Part shown: positions 26,841-36,491 of the stretch, piece by piece
Numbering within the stretch: the first letter of the stretch is position 1
Layout: each line of letters starts with the position of its first letter
Notes under the pieces: generated by a model
What the model saw: only the letters and a program-made list of their open reading frames with translations
Told to the model about the DNA's origin: nothing
Databases searched by the model: none
Origin: Litorimonas cladophorae
GTDB lineage: Bacteria; Pseudomonadota; Alphaproteobacteria; Caulobacterales; Maricaulaceae
Assembly: GCF_014652455.1 (NCBI RefSeq)
Contig: NZ_BMYV01000001.1
Coordinates: forward strand, 744,001 to 808,000
Direction of reading: 5' to 3'
DNA: 64,000 nucleotides
Program-made: the position numbers and the translations under genes

Positions 26841-28349
26841 ATCCTGTTGTTTAGATAGCTCTCTCTGAGATTTAATCTCTTCAAGCATCGTTTTCCAAAT
26901 TATCTCTAATTCGTCGGCATTTGGAAGGGCACTATCTGTATCAAGCCATCCCATTTCTAACAATTCATCAAAGGCACCATCTTTGGATCTCGCAATTCCA
27001 AACACTTCCGCAAAGTTTCGACCATTTTCAATATCATCCGTAACAGCGTGGATTAGAAAGGGCGCATGCTGGGAGTTCTTCAACCAAACTTTTACATCTT
27101 GTCTAAGAGCTTCCGCGTCTAAATCTGTCTTCTGCCTAATTGCTAACTGCTCCGCCAAACTCCGGAACATATCAATATTCATATTCATGCTGTGCTGGCC
27201 ATTGCTTTGTTCAACCGTAAATTCGCGGTCAGCGGCGTTTTTCGCAATGACGATATTCATGGCGGGGTTCACATATATATATTGGCCGTAAATCCCGACG
27301 GCGAAGAAATCGCCCTTGCTCGGCCCCTCTTGCGGCATCGGCACCCACCATTGGTAGCCATAGCCCGAACCACGAATAGGATGAACATTTGGCGCGTGGT
27401 TGATCGTCGAATCTTTTACCCATGCCTCTGGCACGAGCTGCTCGCCCTGCCATTCCCCGCCTTGCAAAAACAACTGCCCGAATTTCGCATAATCGCGCGT
27501 GCGCAGGTTCAACCCACCCAAGGCGAAGGCCACATCTTCGCCGTCCGTCAAATAAAACGGCGACTTCCCCATGCCAAGATTTTCGCCATAGGTGTCTTCC
27601 CAAAGCTGATGCAGAGATTTTCCCGTCACTTTGCGTAATGCCATCGCGGCAACATGCGTATCGATGGAGACATATTGCCAGACTGTCCCCGGCTCATATT
27701 GGCGGTCTTTCAGCGTCTCGGTGTATTCATCCATAGACCCGCCAAGACCCAAGACACGGCCCATGTCATTAATGTCAGATTTCGGGTCCATGTAATCTTC
27801 GTTGAACTTCACGCCGCTGGCCATGTTCAAAATATTGGCAACCGTCGCACCTTCATAGGCTGTACCCTTTAGCTGCGGGAGGTAGAATTCGATGGGCTTG
27901 GAAATATCCATCAACCCATCTTCGATAGCCTGTCCGTAGAGACCCGACATGAATGACTTGGCAACTGACCAGCTGATACGCAAATCATCGGGGCCTGTGT
28001 CTTTATAATAGCTTTCATGGATGAGCTTGCCATCGCGGATGATCACGAGGGCCGTAGTGTCGAGCTCTGTCAGAACGTCAGCTAAAATCAACTCTTCGCC
28101 CTGCACATTGACCGTCTCTGGCAAAGGCTGGACATCCTCTTCCCACGGTTGGGGTTCACCGATGGTGAGATCATGGTGCAAGAACGCCGCGTCCATATTC
28201 GAGAAGTTTGTGACGATATTATCCGCGTCAAATAAGGTGTTCACCGTCATCAGACGTTTCACAGTCGTCCAATTTAACGCCAGTAAAAGAAGCCCCAGCG
28301 CGACAAGGGCCGCAAGCCCCATTCCAATCCACTTAAATATGCGCATCAT
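26838..28349 (-). CDS. Serine hydrolase, beta-lactamase/penicillin-binding-protein (class C) fold
   Basis: 503 residues. An N-terminal hydrophobic anchor (about 5-27) is followed by a class C-type serine hydrolase domain with SxxK motif SVAK within ISWSVAKSFMSG and a YxN-like region in WQYVSIDTHVAA. Probably periplasmic and membrane-anchored. These proteins act as esterases, amidases or peptidases and the substrate is unknown. The ATG overlaps the upstream oxidoreductase stop (ATGA), so the two are coupled. Confidence 0.87.
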   Translation of the reverse strand: MMRIFKWIGMGLAALVALGLLLLALNWTTVKRLMTVNTLFDADNIVTNFSNMDAAFLHHDLTIGEPQPWEEDVQPLPETVNVQGEELILADVLTELDTTALVIIRDGKLIHESYYKDTGPDDLRISWSVAKSFMSGLYGQAIEDGLMDISKPIEFYLPQLKGTAYEGATVANILNMASGVKFNEDYMDPKSDINDMGRVLGLGGSMDEYTETLKDRQYEPGTVWQYVSIDTHVAAMALRKVTGKSLHQLWEDTYGENLGMGKSPFYLTDGEDVAFALGGLNLRTRDYAKFGQLFLQGGEWQGEQLVPEAWVKDSTINHAPNVHPIRGSGYGYQWWVPMPQEGPSKGDFFAVGIYGQYIYVNPAMNIVIAKNAADREFTVEQSNGQHSMNMNIDMFRSLAEQLAIRQKTDLDAEALRQDVKVWLKNSQHAPFLIHAVTDDIENGRNFAEVFGIARSKDGAFDELLEMGWLDTDSALPNADELEIIWKTMLEEIKSQRELSKQQD

Positions 28350-29248
28350 TCACCCCCATCAATTTCAACGGCCGCGCGCGCCGCAATCAATCCGTCTACG
28401 GCGCTGACCAGAACAGGCGTCCCGTCCAACACCGCCCCGACGAAGATATCTGTCGCCGCGCCTAGGCTGTCTTTTGCCTGCGGATCATCCGCAAAGTCCA
28501 CATTCAAATCGAACGGTGTGGAATGCACAAGAGTTTTGGCGTTGAAATCAATACGAACCTCGCCCGATGGATAGGCAATTGTCATATGTCGCGCGCCTGT
28601 CTCAACGACCCGACTGGCGGTGAGCTTCGCGATGGCGCGTCCATATCGGAGCGTCGCCTGACTCTCATCTGGCGTCTTGGATTTGACAGGCGTTGATGTC
28701 CCCTCAACCCGATCAGGTCCTTGCCCGAATAAGGCGGTGCAGAGATCAATATCATGAGTCATTAAATCCATCGTCACGGACGTATCCGTTCCGCGCACCG
28801 AATAGGGGTTTGACCGCACCGCCGTAATTGAGAGCGGTTTCTGCCCGACTTGCTCCAAACCAATCGCGCGAAGGACCATGCGCTCCTGATGGCCTATTTG
28901 AACGACCAATTTTCGGTCTGACGCGAGACGCACAATCGCTTCTGCCTCGGCGACCTTCGTCGCAATGGGTTTCTCAATCAAGCAATGGCACCCTGCCTCT
29001 AGTGCCCTGCGTCCTACATCCCCGTGGTAACTGGCTGGACACGCTATGATGACGGCGTCGCAAGCCGCAAAAAGCGCGTCTAGTTCACAAGCTTGGACGC
29101 CATGCTTTTCGGCCAAACCCTGCGCACGCGCCGTATCTGGATCATAGAGCCCTAAAAACTCAATGCGCGGATGCGCCGCCAATTTATTCGCATGATATCC
29201 TGCGAAGACACCAGCGCCGACTAATCCTGTTTTCATTCTTTCTGTCAT
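28346..29248 (-). CDS. Gfo/Idh/MocA-family oxidoreductase
   Basis: About 300 residues from ATG 29248; MKTGLVGAGVFAGYH at 29236 is an alternative start and the open frame to 29428 is spurious. Features are a Rossmann NAD(P)-binding loop GLVGAGVFAGYHANK, a Gfo/Idh EKPIA motif (CLIEKPIATKVAEAEAI), and a C-terminal alpha/beta domain. Substrate unknown; relatives act on sugars or cyclitols. It is coupled to the serine hydrolase. Confidence 0.85.
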   Translation of the reverse strand: MTERMKTGLVGAGVFAGYHANKLAAHPRIEFLGLYDPDTARAQGLAEKHGVQACELDALFAACDAVIIACPASYHGDVGRRALEAGCHCLIEKPIATKVAEAEAIVRLASDRKLVVQIGHQERMVLRAIGLEQVGQKPLSITAVRSNPYSVRGTDTSVTMDLMTHDIDLCTALFGQGPDRVEGTSTPVKSKTPDESQATLRYGRAIAKLTASRVVETGARHMTIAYPSGEVRIDFNAKTLVHSTPFDLNVDFADDPQAKDSLGAATDIFVGAVLDGTPVLVSAVDGLIAARAAVEIDGGE

Positions 29249-29503
29249 AGGGGCCTTAACGCGGTCTGAGAAAGCTTTTGCAAGGGAAAAGGTGAGAATC
29301 ACTTTTGGCTGAGTCGGTCCAGCAATGGACAAAATTGTCGACAATGGAGGGCTCACGGTCCGATTTTCACACCGAAATCTGCTTAAATATGCCCAAAATA
29401 CCAGTAAAACTGTGGTTTTGGGTGACACGCCAATCGCAATCCTTAGGAATTACGTCAGCACCGACAACATAGTCGGCTCGCTTCATCACGAGGGAGAATC
29501 CAG

Positions 29504-29776
29504 ATGAACAAGAAAGAACTCGTCAGCGCATTGGCTGAACACACAGGCGCAACGCAGGCCGCTGCTGGCGACATGCTCAACGCATTTGTTGAAGTTATCA
29601 CGAACGAAATGAAACAAGGCGACGGCTCCAAGGTTGTCATCCCAGGTTTCGGTCAGTTCGTCGCTAAGCATCGCGAATCCCGCGAAATGCGTAACCCTGC
29701 GACAGGCAAAATGATGATGTCTAAAGCGAAAACATCGGCAGCATTTAAGCCAGCCGCTGCGCTTAAAGACCTCTAG
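29504..29776 (+). CDS. hupB: HU-family DNA-binding protein
   Basis: 90 residues: MNKKELVSALAEHTGA at the start and the arm motif GFGQFVAKHRESREMRNPATG, ending in KTSAAFKPAAALKD. A nucleoid-associated protein that bends DNA as a dimer. The 255 bp upstream likely hold its promoter. An AGGGAG ribosome binding site precedes the ATG, and a strong terminator follows the stop. Confidence 0.97.
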   Translation: MNKKELVSALAEHTGATQAAAGDMLNAFVEVITNEMKQGDGSKVVIPGFGQFVAKHRESREMRNPATGKMMMSKAKTSAAFKPAAALKDL

Positions 29777-29800
29777 GTTTTGGATTGATAAATTGACTTA

Positions 29801-29829
29801 AAGCCGCTCCATCTGGGGCGGCTTTTTTA
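29801..29829 (+). terminator. Intrinsic terminator after the HU gene
   Basis: A 10-bp GC-rich stem AAGCCGCTCC / GGGGCGGCTT with an ATCT loop and a T-run. Ideal factor-independent terminator geometry. Confidence 0.9.
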
Positions 29830-29992
29830 TTGGCACAAGCAAGCCAAGACATTGGGTACAAAGTTGAACGACTAAGGATCTAAAATGCTGTTGGACATTA
29901 ATCCAACGGCCAGCTGATTATTTTTAAGCCGATGGCGTCGTTATTTCACTGGAGGCCTTAGACAAAGAAGGCTTGGAGAAACGGCCCTTGAA

Positions 29993-30220
29993 TTGCGGGC
30001 ATTCATATACCCGTTCTTCTTTATCGGTACGATTTGCGTATTCGTCTTCTTTTTCCGCGTTTGGAAGCCGGCAGTCGGGCTTGTTGTTCGTCGCCGATAT
30101 CTTTTCGCGATCATAGTCCCTGGGTCAGTCTACGGCCTGATTTCCATCACTCCAGTTGGGGCTGAAGAAACCGAAACGCTTGGATCGCAATTGGAAGCGA
30201 TGAGAGCCGCGGGAGAGTAG
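29993..30220 (+). CDS. Small hypothetical membrane protein (uncertain)
   Basis: 75 residues if read from a TTG at 29993. Two hydrophobic stretches (about 4-20 and 38-54) and a short acidic tail (EETETLGSQLEAMRAAGE). The frame remains open upstream to 29918 with coding-like content but no ATG, so the real start may be elsewhere. It is isolated between the HU terminator and the convergent DAHP synthase. Kept because of its membrane pattern, with low certainty. Confidence 0.35.
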   Translation: MRAFIYPFFFIGTICVFVFFFRVWKPAVGLVVRRRYLFAIIVPGSVYGLISITPVGAEETETLGSQLEAMRAAGE

Positions 30221-30249
30221 CCCGCAGCTTTCGATATCAGTTTCGCGCG

Positions 30250-31629
30250 TTACGCTGTCAGACGTGCACCCTCTTCCTTGCGATAACTGCCCAGTTCTTC
30301 CGCAATCAAGAACGCAAGTTCTAATGCCTGATCTGCGTTAAGACGGGGGTCGCAATGCGTGTGGTAACGCGAGGACAAATCCTCTTCGCGTACGGCACGA
30401 GCAGAGCCGCCCAAACATTCCGTCACATTTTGGCCTGTCATTTCGAAGTGAACGCCACCTGGCCAACAACCTTCAGAATGAAGCACCTGCATAAAGCGGC
30501 TAACCTCTGTCATGATGTTGTCGAACGGACGTGTTTTATATCCGCTATCGGTTTTAATCGTGTTGCCGTGCATGGGATCACAAGACCAAACAACGTGCCG
30601 CCCGGCCCGTTTGATCGCCCGCGCCAAAGTCGGCAGATGTTGCGCAACTTTGTCGTGGCCATAACGCGCGATGAGCGTGATCTTACCCGCTTCATTTTCA
30701 GGATTGAGTACATCGAGCAGCTTCATAAGCTCATCCGGCTCTAGGCCTTCGCCGATTTTCATCGCGATTGGATTTTCAATCCCACGCATGAATTCAACAT
30801 GTGCATGGTCAAGTTGCCGTGTCCGGTTTCCGATCCACAGCATATGTGCCGATGTATCGTACCAACGCCCCGTTGTACTATCGATACGGGTCATGGCTTC
30901 TTCATAGCCAAGCAACAGACCTTCGTGAGATGTGTAATAATCCGTCGCAGACATCTGTGGTGTCGACTCAGGTGTCACCCCGCAGGCTTCCATGAAGTTC
31001 AGCGCTTCTTCGATCTTCTCGCAAAGCTCTTTGTATTTTTTAGTTTGTGGTGATCCATCGACATATCCAAGCGTCCATTGATGAATGTTCCGCAGATTCG
31101 CATAACCACCTGTCGCGAATGCTCGCAACAAGTTCATCGTCGCCGCCGATTGTCCGTAAGCCTTGAGGAGACGTTGCGGATCAGGAATGCGGGACTCAGG
31201 ACTGAACTCCATGCCGTTAATGTTATCCCCACGATAGGACGGCAATTCTACGCCATCACGAACCTCAACGGGCGAGCTGCGCGGCTTACCAAATTGGCCT
31301 GCGATGCGACCAACTTTGACGACGGGTTGACCCGCGCCATAGGTCAGAACCACGGCCATTTGCATCATGACACGAAACATATCGCGCAGGTTATCAGGAT
31401 GGAATTCTTTGAAACTCTCGGCGCAATCACCACCTTGCAGCAAAAAGGATTTGCCCATGGCAACTTGTCCCAAACGCTGTTTCAAACGACGTGCTTCGCC
31501 CGCAAAGACAAGAGGCGGATACCCCTTCAGGGTTGTCTCAACATCCGACAGTTCAGCCACGTCTGGATAGTCAGTCGGGATGTGTTTTGCGGGTTTATCG
31601 CGCCAGCTTGAGGGCGTCCATTTGGTCAT
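30250..31629 (-). CDS. Class II 3-deoxy-7-phosphoheptulonate (DAHP) synthase
   Basis: 459 residues, first enzyme of aromatic amino-acid synthesis: phosphoenolpyruvate plus erythrose 4-phosphate gives DAHP. Plant/mycobacterial-type (type II) features: LPPLVFAGEARRLK-like opening, LLQGGDCAESF, QPVVKVGRIAGQFGKPRSS, and the C-terminal CDPMHGNTIK and RLNADQALELAFLIAE. The common alphaproteobacterial enzyme is also this type. Single-gene unit. Confidence 0.96.
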   Translation of the reverse strand: MTKWTPSSWRDKPAKHIPTDYPDVAELSDVETTLKGYPPLVFAGEARRLKQRLGQVAMGKSFLLQGGDCAESFKEFHPDNLRDMFRVMMQMAVVLTYGAGQPVVKVGRIAGQFGKPRSSPVEVRDGVELPSYRGDNINGMEFSPESRIPDPQRLLKAYGQSAATMNLLRAFATGGYANLRNIHQWTLGYVDGSPQTKKYKELCEKIEEALNFMEACGVTPESTPQMSATDYYTSHEGLLLGYEEAMTRIDSTTGRWYDTSAHMLWIGNRTRQLDHAHVEFMRGIENPIAMKIGEGLEPDELMKLLDVLNPENEAGKITLIARYGHDKVAQHLPTLARAIKRAGRHVVWSCDPMHGNTIKTDSGYKTRPFDNIMTEVSRFMQVLHSEGCWPGGVHFEMTGQNVTECLGGSARAVREEDLSSRYHTHCDPRLNADQALELAFLIAEELGSYRKEEGARLTA

Positions 31630-31856
31630 GATTGTCTTCCTTTGCGCAAGATGTTTGCGTCAACGAGGGGTGCTCATAGCGGCTGCAGAAGAATTTGCCC
31701 AGCCTTGGATGAGTTCAGATCGCAAAAATGTCAGATCAGAGGTGAATAGGATTCATAGGGAAGTGAAAGGGTCGGCAGACCCGTGGAAAGACGACTCTCA
31801 AGTTAGGCAAATGGCACCCTGACATCTCAACGAGAAAAAACAGGATGTTCGCAAGC

Positions 31857-33239
31857 CTAAGACACAATCGTCGTTTTATTGGGTTCGCGCGGTTTTAGCG
31901 TGACAATCTCTTCTGCGATCGTGGGATGCACCGCACAGGTCGCGTCAAAGTCAGCCTTGGTGAGACCCGCCTTCACACAAATCCCAAGGGCCTGAATGAT
32001 TTCGCCGCTGTCATCGCCGACAAGATGGATACCTACAACAACTTCGTCTTTCCCTTGAGTGATCAGCTTCATGAAGACTTTTTGCGGACTGCCTGACAGT
32101 GTGTTTTTCATCGGGCGGAATTTCGTCGTATACACCGTCATGTCCTCGCCAAATTTCTGGCGCGCTTGTCCCTCACTCAAGCCAACAGTCCCAACAGGAG
32201 GACGCGTGAATACGGCGCTGGCAATATTGTCGTGATCATAGGCAACTGGATTATCTTTGAATGCGGTCTCAATAAAAGCGGCAGCTTCTCGGATTGCGAC
32301 AGGTGTCAGATTTACACGATTGGTCACATCACCCACGGCATAGATATTATCGGCAGTAGTTTTGGAAAGCGCATCAACCTTGATTGCGCCGCTATCTTCT
32401 ACCTCAACGCCCGCATGTTCTAAGCCAAGTGTAGCGGTATTTGGCTTTCGACCCGTCGCCATAAAGACCACATCCGTGCCAATTTTGGATCCGTCGTCGA
32501 ATGTCACGATATAGCCGCCCTTCGTCGGCTTAATCTCTGTCGGGCTGATGTTGAACTTCAAATCGATGCCGTTGTTAAGCTGAACTTCGCCGACCTGGTC
32601 GCGTACTTCGGAGTCAAAACCGTTGAGCAAACGTCCACCGCGATAAACTTGCGTCGTTTTCACACCCATGCCCGCATAAATGCCCGCAAATTCACAGGCG
32701 ATATATCCACCACCGATGATGAGAACGCGCTCTGGGAGTTTATCCAAAGTGAAGGCGTGATCGGAGACAATCGCGTGTTCGGCCCCTTTAATACCGGGCG
32801 CCCAAGGGGTTCCGCCCACAGCGATAAGAATTTTCTCCGCCGTGAAGGTTTTCCCGCTTTCACACAGGCGTATGGTGTTAGCGTCAATGAATTCCGCGCG
32901 TTCGCGAAACAAAGTTGCGCCATTTTTTTCCAAGATCGTGGAATATATTCCGGACAAGCGAGAGACTTCCTTTTGGATGGCATCGCGCAAGGTCGGCCAA
33001 TCAAATGAAACCTCACCGACTGTCCAGCCATAGGACGCAGCCTCTTTGATCGATGCGCCGTAATCCGCGCCATAAACCATGAACTTTTTCGGGACGCAGC
33101 CTCTAACAACACAGGTGCCTCCTGGCAGGCTTTCTTCTGCAACGCCGACACGTTTACCGAGCTGCGCTGCCAAGCGCCCTGCGCGAACGCCGCCTGACCC
33201 CGCGCCAATGACGAAGAGGTCGAAATCATAATCTGACAT
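31857..33239 (-). CDS. gor: Glutathione-disulfide reductase
   Basis: 460 residues. FAD-binding GAGSGGVRA (12-20), redox-active CVVRGC disulfide (Cys43, Cys48), NADPH-binding GGGYIACEFAGI and the C-terminal dimer domain with the active-site HPTIAEEIV motif. It keeps glutathione reduced for thiol redox balance, consistent with the monothiol glutaredoxin in this genome. A short hypothetical gene precedes it with a 9-bp gap. Confidence 0.95.
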   Translation of the reverse strand: MSDYDFDLFVIGAGSGGVRAGRLAAQLGKRVGVAEESLPGGTCVVRGCVPKKFMVYGADYGASIKEAASYGWTVGEVSFDWPTLRDAIQKEVSRLSGIYSTILEKNGATLFRERAEFIDANTIRLCESGKTFTAEKILIAVGGTPWAPGIKGAEHAIVSDHAFTLDKLPERVLIIGGGYIACEFAGIYAGMGVKTTQVYRGGRLLNGFDSEVRDQVGEVQLNNGIDLKFNISPTEIKPTKGGYIVTFDDGSKIGTDVVFMATGRKPNTATLGLEHAGVEVEDSGAIKVDALSKTTADNIYAVGDVTNRVNLTPVAIREAAAFIETAFKDNPVAYDHDNIASAVFTRPPVGTVGLSEGQARQKFGEDMTVYTTKFRPMKNTLSGSPQKVFMKLITQGKDEVVVGIHLVGDDSGEIIQALGICVKAGLTKADFDATCAVHPTIAEEIVTLKPREPNKTTIVS

Positions 33240-33248
33240 GGCGTAGTC

Positions 33249-33536
33249 CTAGCTAGAGCGGCGACGCCAGCGGCTGCAAAGTCGCTGGGCATGTGGGCCG
33301 GATGGAGGTGACGACTGCCATAGGCGATGTTTGGCAACGTCGATATAGAAATGCGCGGTCTTCCGCGCTTGGGCTGTTAAATTGGGAAAGATCGCCAGGC
33401 GATTCAAGACCTCACACACTTTTGCCACACTTAAAATAGGTAACATTTCTGGGATCGAGAGCGTTTCAGACACCATATCAATTACGTTATCAACATAAGC
33501 GCCTTCATAGTGGCGAAGCGAGCGGATCATTTCCAA
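33249..33536 (-). CDS. Hypothetical protein, start uncertain
   Basis: 95 residues from a TTG at 33536 (ATG at 33530). The content looks real (EMIRSLRHYEGAYVDNVIDM and a hydrophobic LPILSVAKVCEVLNRLAIF). The same frame stays open to 33620 with coding-like residues (AEKVAEKCGLYDIYFQLSAA), but no normal start codon is available there. The gene may be 5'-truncated or begin with an unusual codon. The last ~25 residues are arginine- and serine-rich and may be junk. It is 9 bp from the gor start, possibly in one transcript. Confidence 0.4.
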   Translation of the reverse strand: MEMIRSLRHYEGAYVDNVIDMVSETLSIPEMLPILSVAKVCEVLNRLAIFPNLTAQARKTAHFYIDVAKHRLWQSSPPSGPHAQRLCSRWRRRSS

Positions 33537-33831
33537 ATCTTGCGCCGCGCTTAGCTGGAAATATATGTCATATAGGCCGCATTTTTCAGCAACTTTTTCG
33601 GCGAGCGCAGGCTGCGTTTTCTAATATGGAAAAATCTAAATTTAACAGGCCCGGACAGAAGACACCCGTCAGAATGACGATGATGGAAACAGCGAAACTA
33701 AACATAAACCCCAACCCAAAGCCTAGATTATCCGACCGGACGACAACGTTGAACGGATTCGGTTAAACACAGCAATGGGAGGATTTTTCAAACACTCTGT
33801 TGCATCTATATAGGTCTCATTTATGTAGGCC

Positions 33832-34395
33832 TCATTCTGCGGCTTTTTCACGCAAAGCTTTTTCATATCTTGCGCCTGCACGCATGCCAAAGGCCTCCCC
33901 AACCGGCAACATATCACGAGACAACTTCGGTTGGTTCACAATCATTTTCTGCATTGCAGGGTCAGTATGTAAAACAATCAAACGCTCAATTTCTTCTGGC
34001 GTTAGATATTTTTCATAGAGCCTTCCAGCGTCTGCGATCATACTTGGCATTTCTTCGTCCAATGCAGCCATGAGTAGCGAACGATTTGCAGAAAGTTGAT
34101 CTGCCATTTCTTCATTGCCCGCCATTCGCATCGTTTTAATTTGAGTGTCGAATATTACCAGCATTGCTGTCTTGGTTTGGTTGACGACACCCGCCTGATA
34201 CAAGAGTTTCTCGGCGCGAGTGTTTCCGGCCAATTCATCAAACGGAACGGCTTTAACCTCAATACTTCCCAGTTGATCAGATAATTCATCAAATGATACA
34301 TCTAGGGCATCTTTCTTTGTCGGAGGCTGACAAGCTGCCAAGAACAAACAAAATAATCCTGCGCTAGTCGCGCGAAAGTTCAATGACACGGGCAT
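33832..34395 (-). CDS. DUF2059-like lipoprotein
   Basis: 187 residues with a lipobox (FLAAC, Cys22). The mature part is helical and contains the DUF2059-like segment ADAGRLYEKYLTPEEIERLIVLHTDPAMQKM. Envelope protein of unknown function. Its ATG lies 32 bp inside the 3' end of rpiA, so it is probably translated as a coupled downstream gene of the glmU-rpiA run. Confidence 0.7.
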   Translation of the reverse strand: MPVSLNFRATSAGLFCLFLAACQPPTKKDALDVSFDELSDQLGSIEVKAVPFDELAGNTRAEKLLYQAGVVNQTKTAMLVIFDTQIKTMRMAGNEEMADQLSANRSLLMAALDEEMPSMIADAGRLYEKYLTPEEIERLIVLHTDPAMQKMIVNQPKLSRDMLPVGEAFGMRAGARYEKALREKAAE

Positions 34396-35068
34396 GGTCA
34401 GCTTCTCCTACGATAACGACATCTGCCAGATCTATGAATAGACCGTGCTCCATCACCCCAGGAATTTGGCTGAGCGCGAGAGCTGTGTCAGCGGGATTGG
34501 GAATTTTCCGACAGCGGCTGTCCAGAATGTAATTTCCGCCATCTGTGACCAGAGGACCAGAACCATCCTTCATTTGCCGCAAGACCGTCTGAGCCTCTTC
34601 GCAGCCCGTTGACTTCAATGCGTCAAAAACTTGTTCCGCCGTAAGCGCCATTCCGAAAGGTTCGACTTCTATTGGCAGCGGAAAGCGACCCAACATTTCG
34701 ACCATTTTCAAACTATCGACAATGACAATCATACGGTCGCTGGCTTGGGCAATAATCTTTTCACGCAGCAGGCACGCGCCGCCGCCTTTGATTAGATTAA
34801 ACGCGGGATCGACCTCGTCCGCCCCATCAACCGTCAGATTAATGCGGTCCACTTTATCAGGTTCAACCAGCGGGACACCCGCCTCGATAGCGCATTCCGC
34901 AGTGCGTTTAGATGTTGGCACGCCAGACACTTTCAATCCGCCCGCGATCCGTTCGCCCAAGGCATCGATGAAGATTTCAGCCGTTGATCCAGAGCCGAGG
35001 CCCAAAACCATGCCGTCCTCGACAAAATCAAGCGCGGCCAATGCGGCGTTTTCTTTGACTACACTCAT
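34364..35068 (-). CDS. rpiA: Ribose-5-phosphate isomerase A
   Basis: 234 residues from ATG 35068; the longer open frame to 35119 lies inside glmU. It interconverts ribose 5-phosphate and ribulose 5-phosphate. Motifs: GLGSGSTAEIFI phosphate loop, DGADEVDPAFNLIKGGGACLLREKI, catalytic region. The start overlaps the glmU stop (ATGA junction). It precedes the DUF2059-like gene with a 32-bp overlap. Confidence 0.97.
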   Translation of the reverse strand: MSVVKENAALAALDFVEDGMVLGLGSGSTAEIFIDALGERIAGGLKVSGVPTSKRTAECAIEAGVPLVEPDKVDRINLTVDGADEVDPAFNLIKGGGACLLREKIIAQASDRMIVIVDSLKMVEMLGRFPLPIEVEPFGMALTAEQVFDALKSTGCEEAQTVLRQMKDGSGPLVTDGGNYILDSRCRKIPNPADTALALSQIPGVMEHGLFIDLADVVIVGEADHARVIELSRD

Positions 35069-36408
35069 GACTTTTTGGCTTTCAATTTTTCTTGCACGGC
35101 ACGGAATCGTGCGCCCCACCCGAGTTTATTCACTTGATCGGCGCGCGCCAACGCTAAGGCATCGTCGGGGACGTCTTTTGTCACAACGCCACCTGAGCCC
35201 AAGAACGCCCCAGCCCCGATGGTCACAGGAGCGACAAGCGAGCTGTTTGATCCTATAAAGGCACCATCGCCGATGGTCGTCTTATGCTTTTTATAGCCGT
35301 CGTAATTACACGTAATCGTACCTGCGCCAATGTTCACATTGTCGCCAAGTTCCGCATCACCGACATAGGACAGATGATTGATCTTGCTACCTCGGCCAAT
35401 GCTGGCCTTTTTAGTTTCAACAAAATTTCCGACCTTGGCGTTTTCGGCCAAAACTGTGCCCGCCCGCAATCTGGCAAAAGGCCCAACACTCGCACCCTCA
35501 CCGACGTCTGCCCCTTCGAGATGAGAGAAAGCATGGATGGTCGCCCCTCGTCTAACCGTCACTCCGGGACCAAAGACGACATTGGCTTCGACAGTCACGT
35601 CAGGCTCCAAAATCGTGTCATAAGCAAAATAGACAGTCTCGGGGTGTTTCAAACTTACGCCCGAAACCATAGCGGCTTCGCGCATCACGGCCTGAAACGC
35701 CGCTTCGGCGTTGGCCAGATCACGTCTGTCATTCACGCCGAGAACTTCGGCCTCTGACGCATGAACAACGGTCGCGCCCTTATTGTCGCCCCGTAGGATT
35801 TCGACAATATCCGTTAGGTAGTATTCGCCCTTTTTATTGTCATTGGTCACCCGGTCACAGGCCGAAAACAGGTCAGCGGCACTTGCAGCGACAACGCCCG
35901 AGTTACAGAGACTAATTTTCAATTGTTCGGCCGTGCATTCTTTCGCTTCGACAATTGCGTGAAGATCCGCTCCCTGTGTAACCAGTCGGCCATATGCGGC
36001 AGGATCTGCCGCTTCAAAACCGAGAACGGCCAGAGCATGGGTTTCAAAAGCCTCAAAAACGCGGTTTAGAGTCTTGCCTGATATGAGGGGCGTGTCAGCG
36101 TAAAGAACGACCACCTGTCCGTCGAAGTTGTCCAGTGCCGCCTTGGCACATTGCACCGCATGACCCGTACCCATTTGCGGCTCTTGAACAGCAATATCTA
36201 AACCTAAGCCCTCAGCAGCTGCACGAACATCAGCATTATCTTCGCCCACCACGCAAACGATGCGTTCGATCCCTGCCCCTTTTGCGAGGTTGGTGACCCA
36301 TTCAATCATAGGCCGACCACCGATGGGGTGTAGAACTTTAGAGCGTGAGGACTTCATCCGCGTGCTTTTGCCTGCGGCAAGGATGATAGCGGCACGTTTG
36401 GTTGTCAT
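35065..36408 (-). CDS. glmU: Bifunctional UDP-GlcNAc pyrophosphorylase / glucosamine-1-P acetyltransferase
   Basis: 447 residues. N-terminal uridyltransferase with LAAGKSTRMKS near residue 11 and a QMGTGHAVQCAK segment; C-terminal left-handed beta-helix with VGPFARLRAGTVLAENAKVGNFVETKKA and the NYDGYKKHKT acetyltransferase region. It makes UDP-GlcNAc for peptidoglycan and lipid A. It is the first gene of glmU-rpiA. Confidence 0.97.
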   Translation of the reverse strand: MTTKRAAIILAAGKSTRMKSSRSKVLHPIGGRPMIEWVTNLAKGAGIERIVCVVGEDNADVRAAAEGLGLDIAVQEPQMGTGHAVQCAKAALDNFDGQVVVLYADTPLISGKTLNRVFEAFETHALAVLGFEAADPAAYGRLVTQGADLHAIVEAKECTAEQLKISLCNSGVVAASAADLFSACDRVTNDNKKGEYYLTDIVEILRGDNKGATVVHASEAEVLGVNDRRDLANAEAAFQAVMREAAMVSGVSLKHPETVYFAYDTILEPDVTVEANVVFGPGVTVRRGATIHAFSHLEGADVGEGASVGPFARLRAGTVLAENAKVGNFVETKKASIGRGSKINHLSYVGDAELGDNVNIGAGTITCNYDGYKKHKTTIGDGAFIGSNSSLVAPVTIGAGAFLGSGGVVTKDVPDDALALARADQVNKLGWGARFRAVQEKLKAKKS

Positions 36409-36491
36409 TGTATGAGGTCTCGTCTAGGCGAAATTTCTGAGTGCGACCTAGCCTATCACATCCCTCACCGCACGGAAGAATCTAACGGTTT

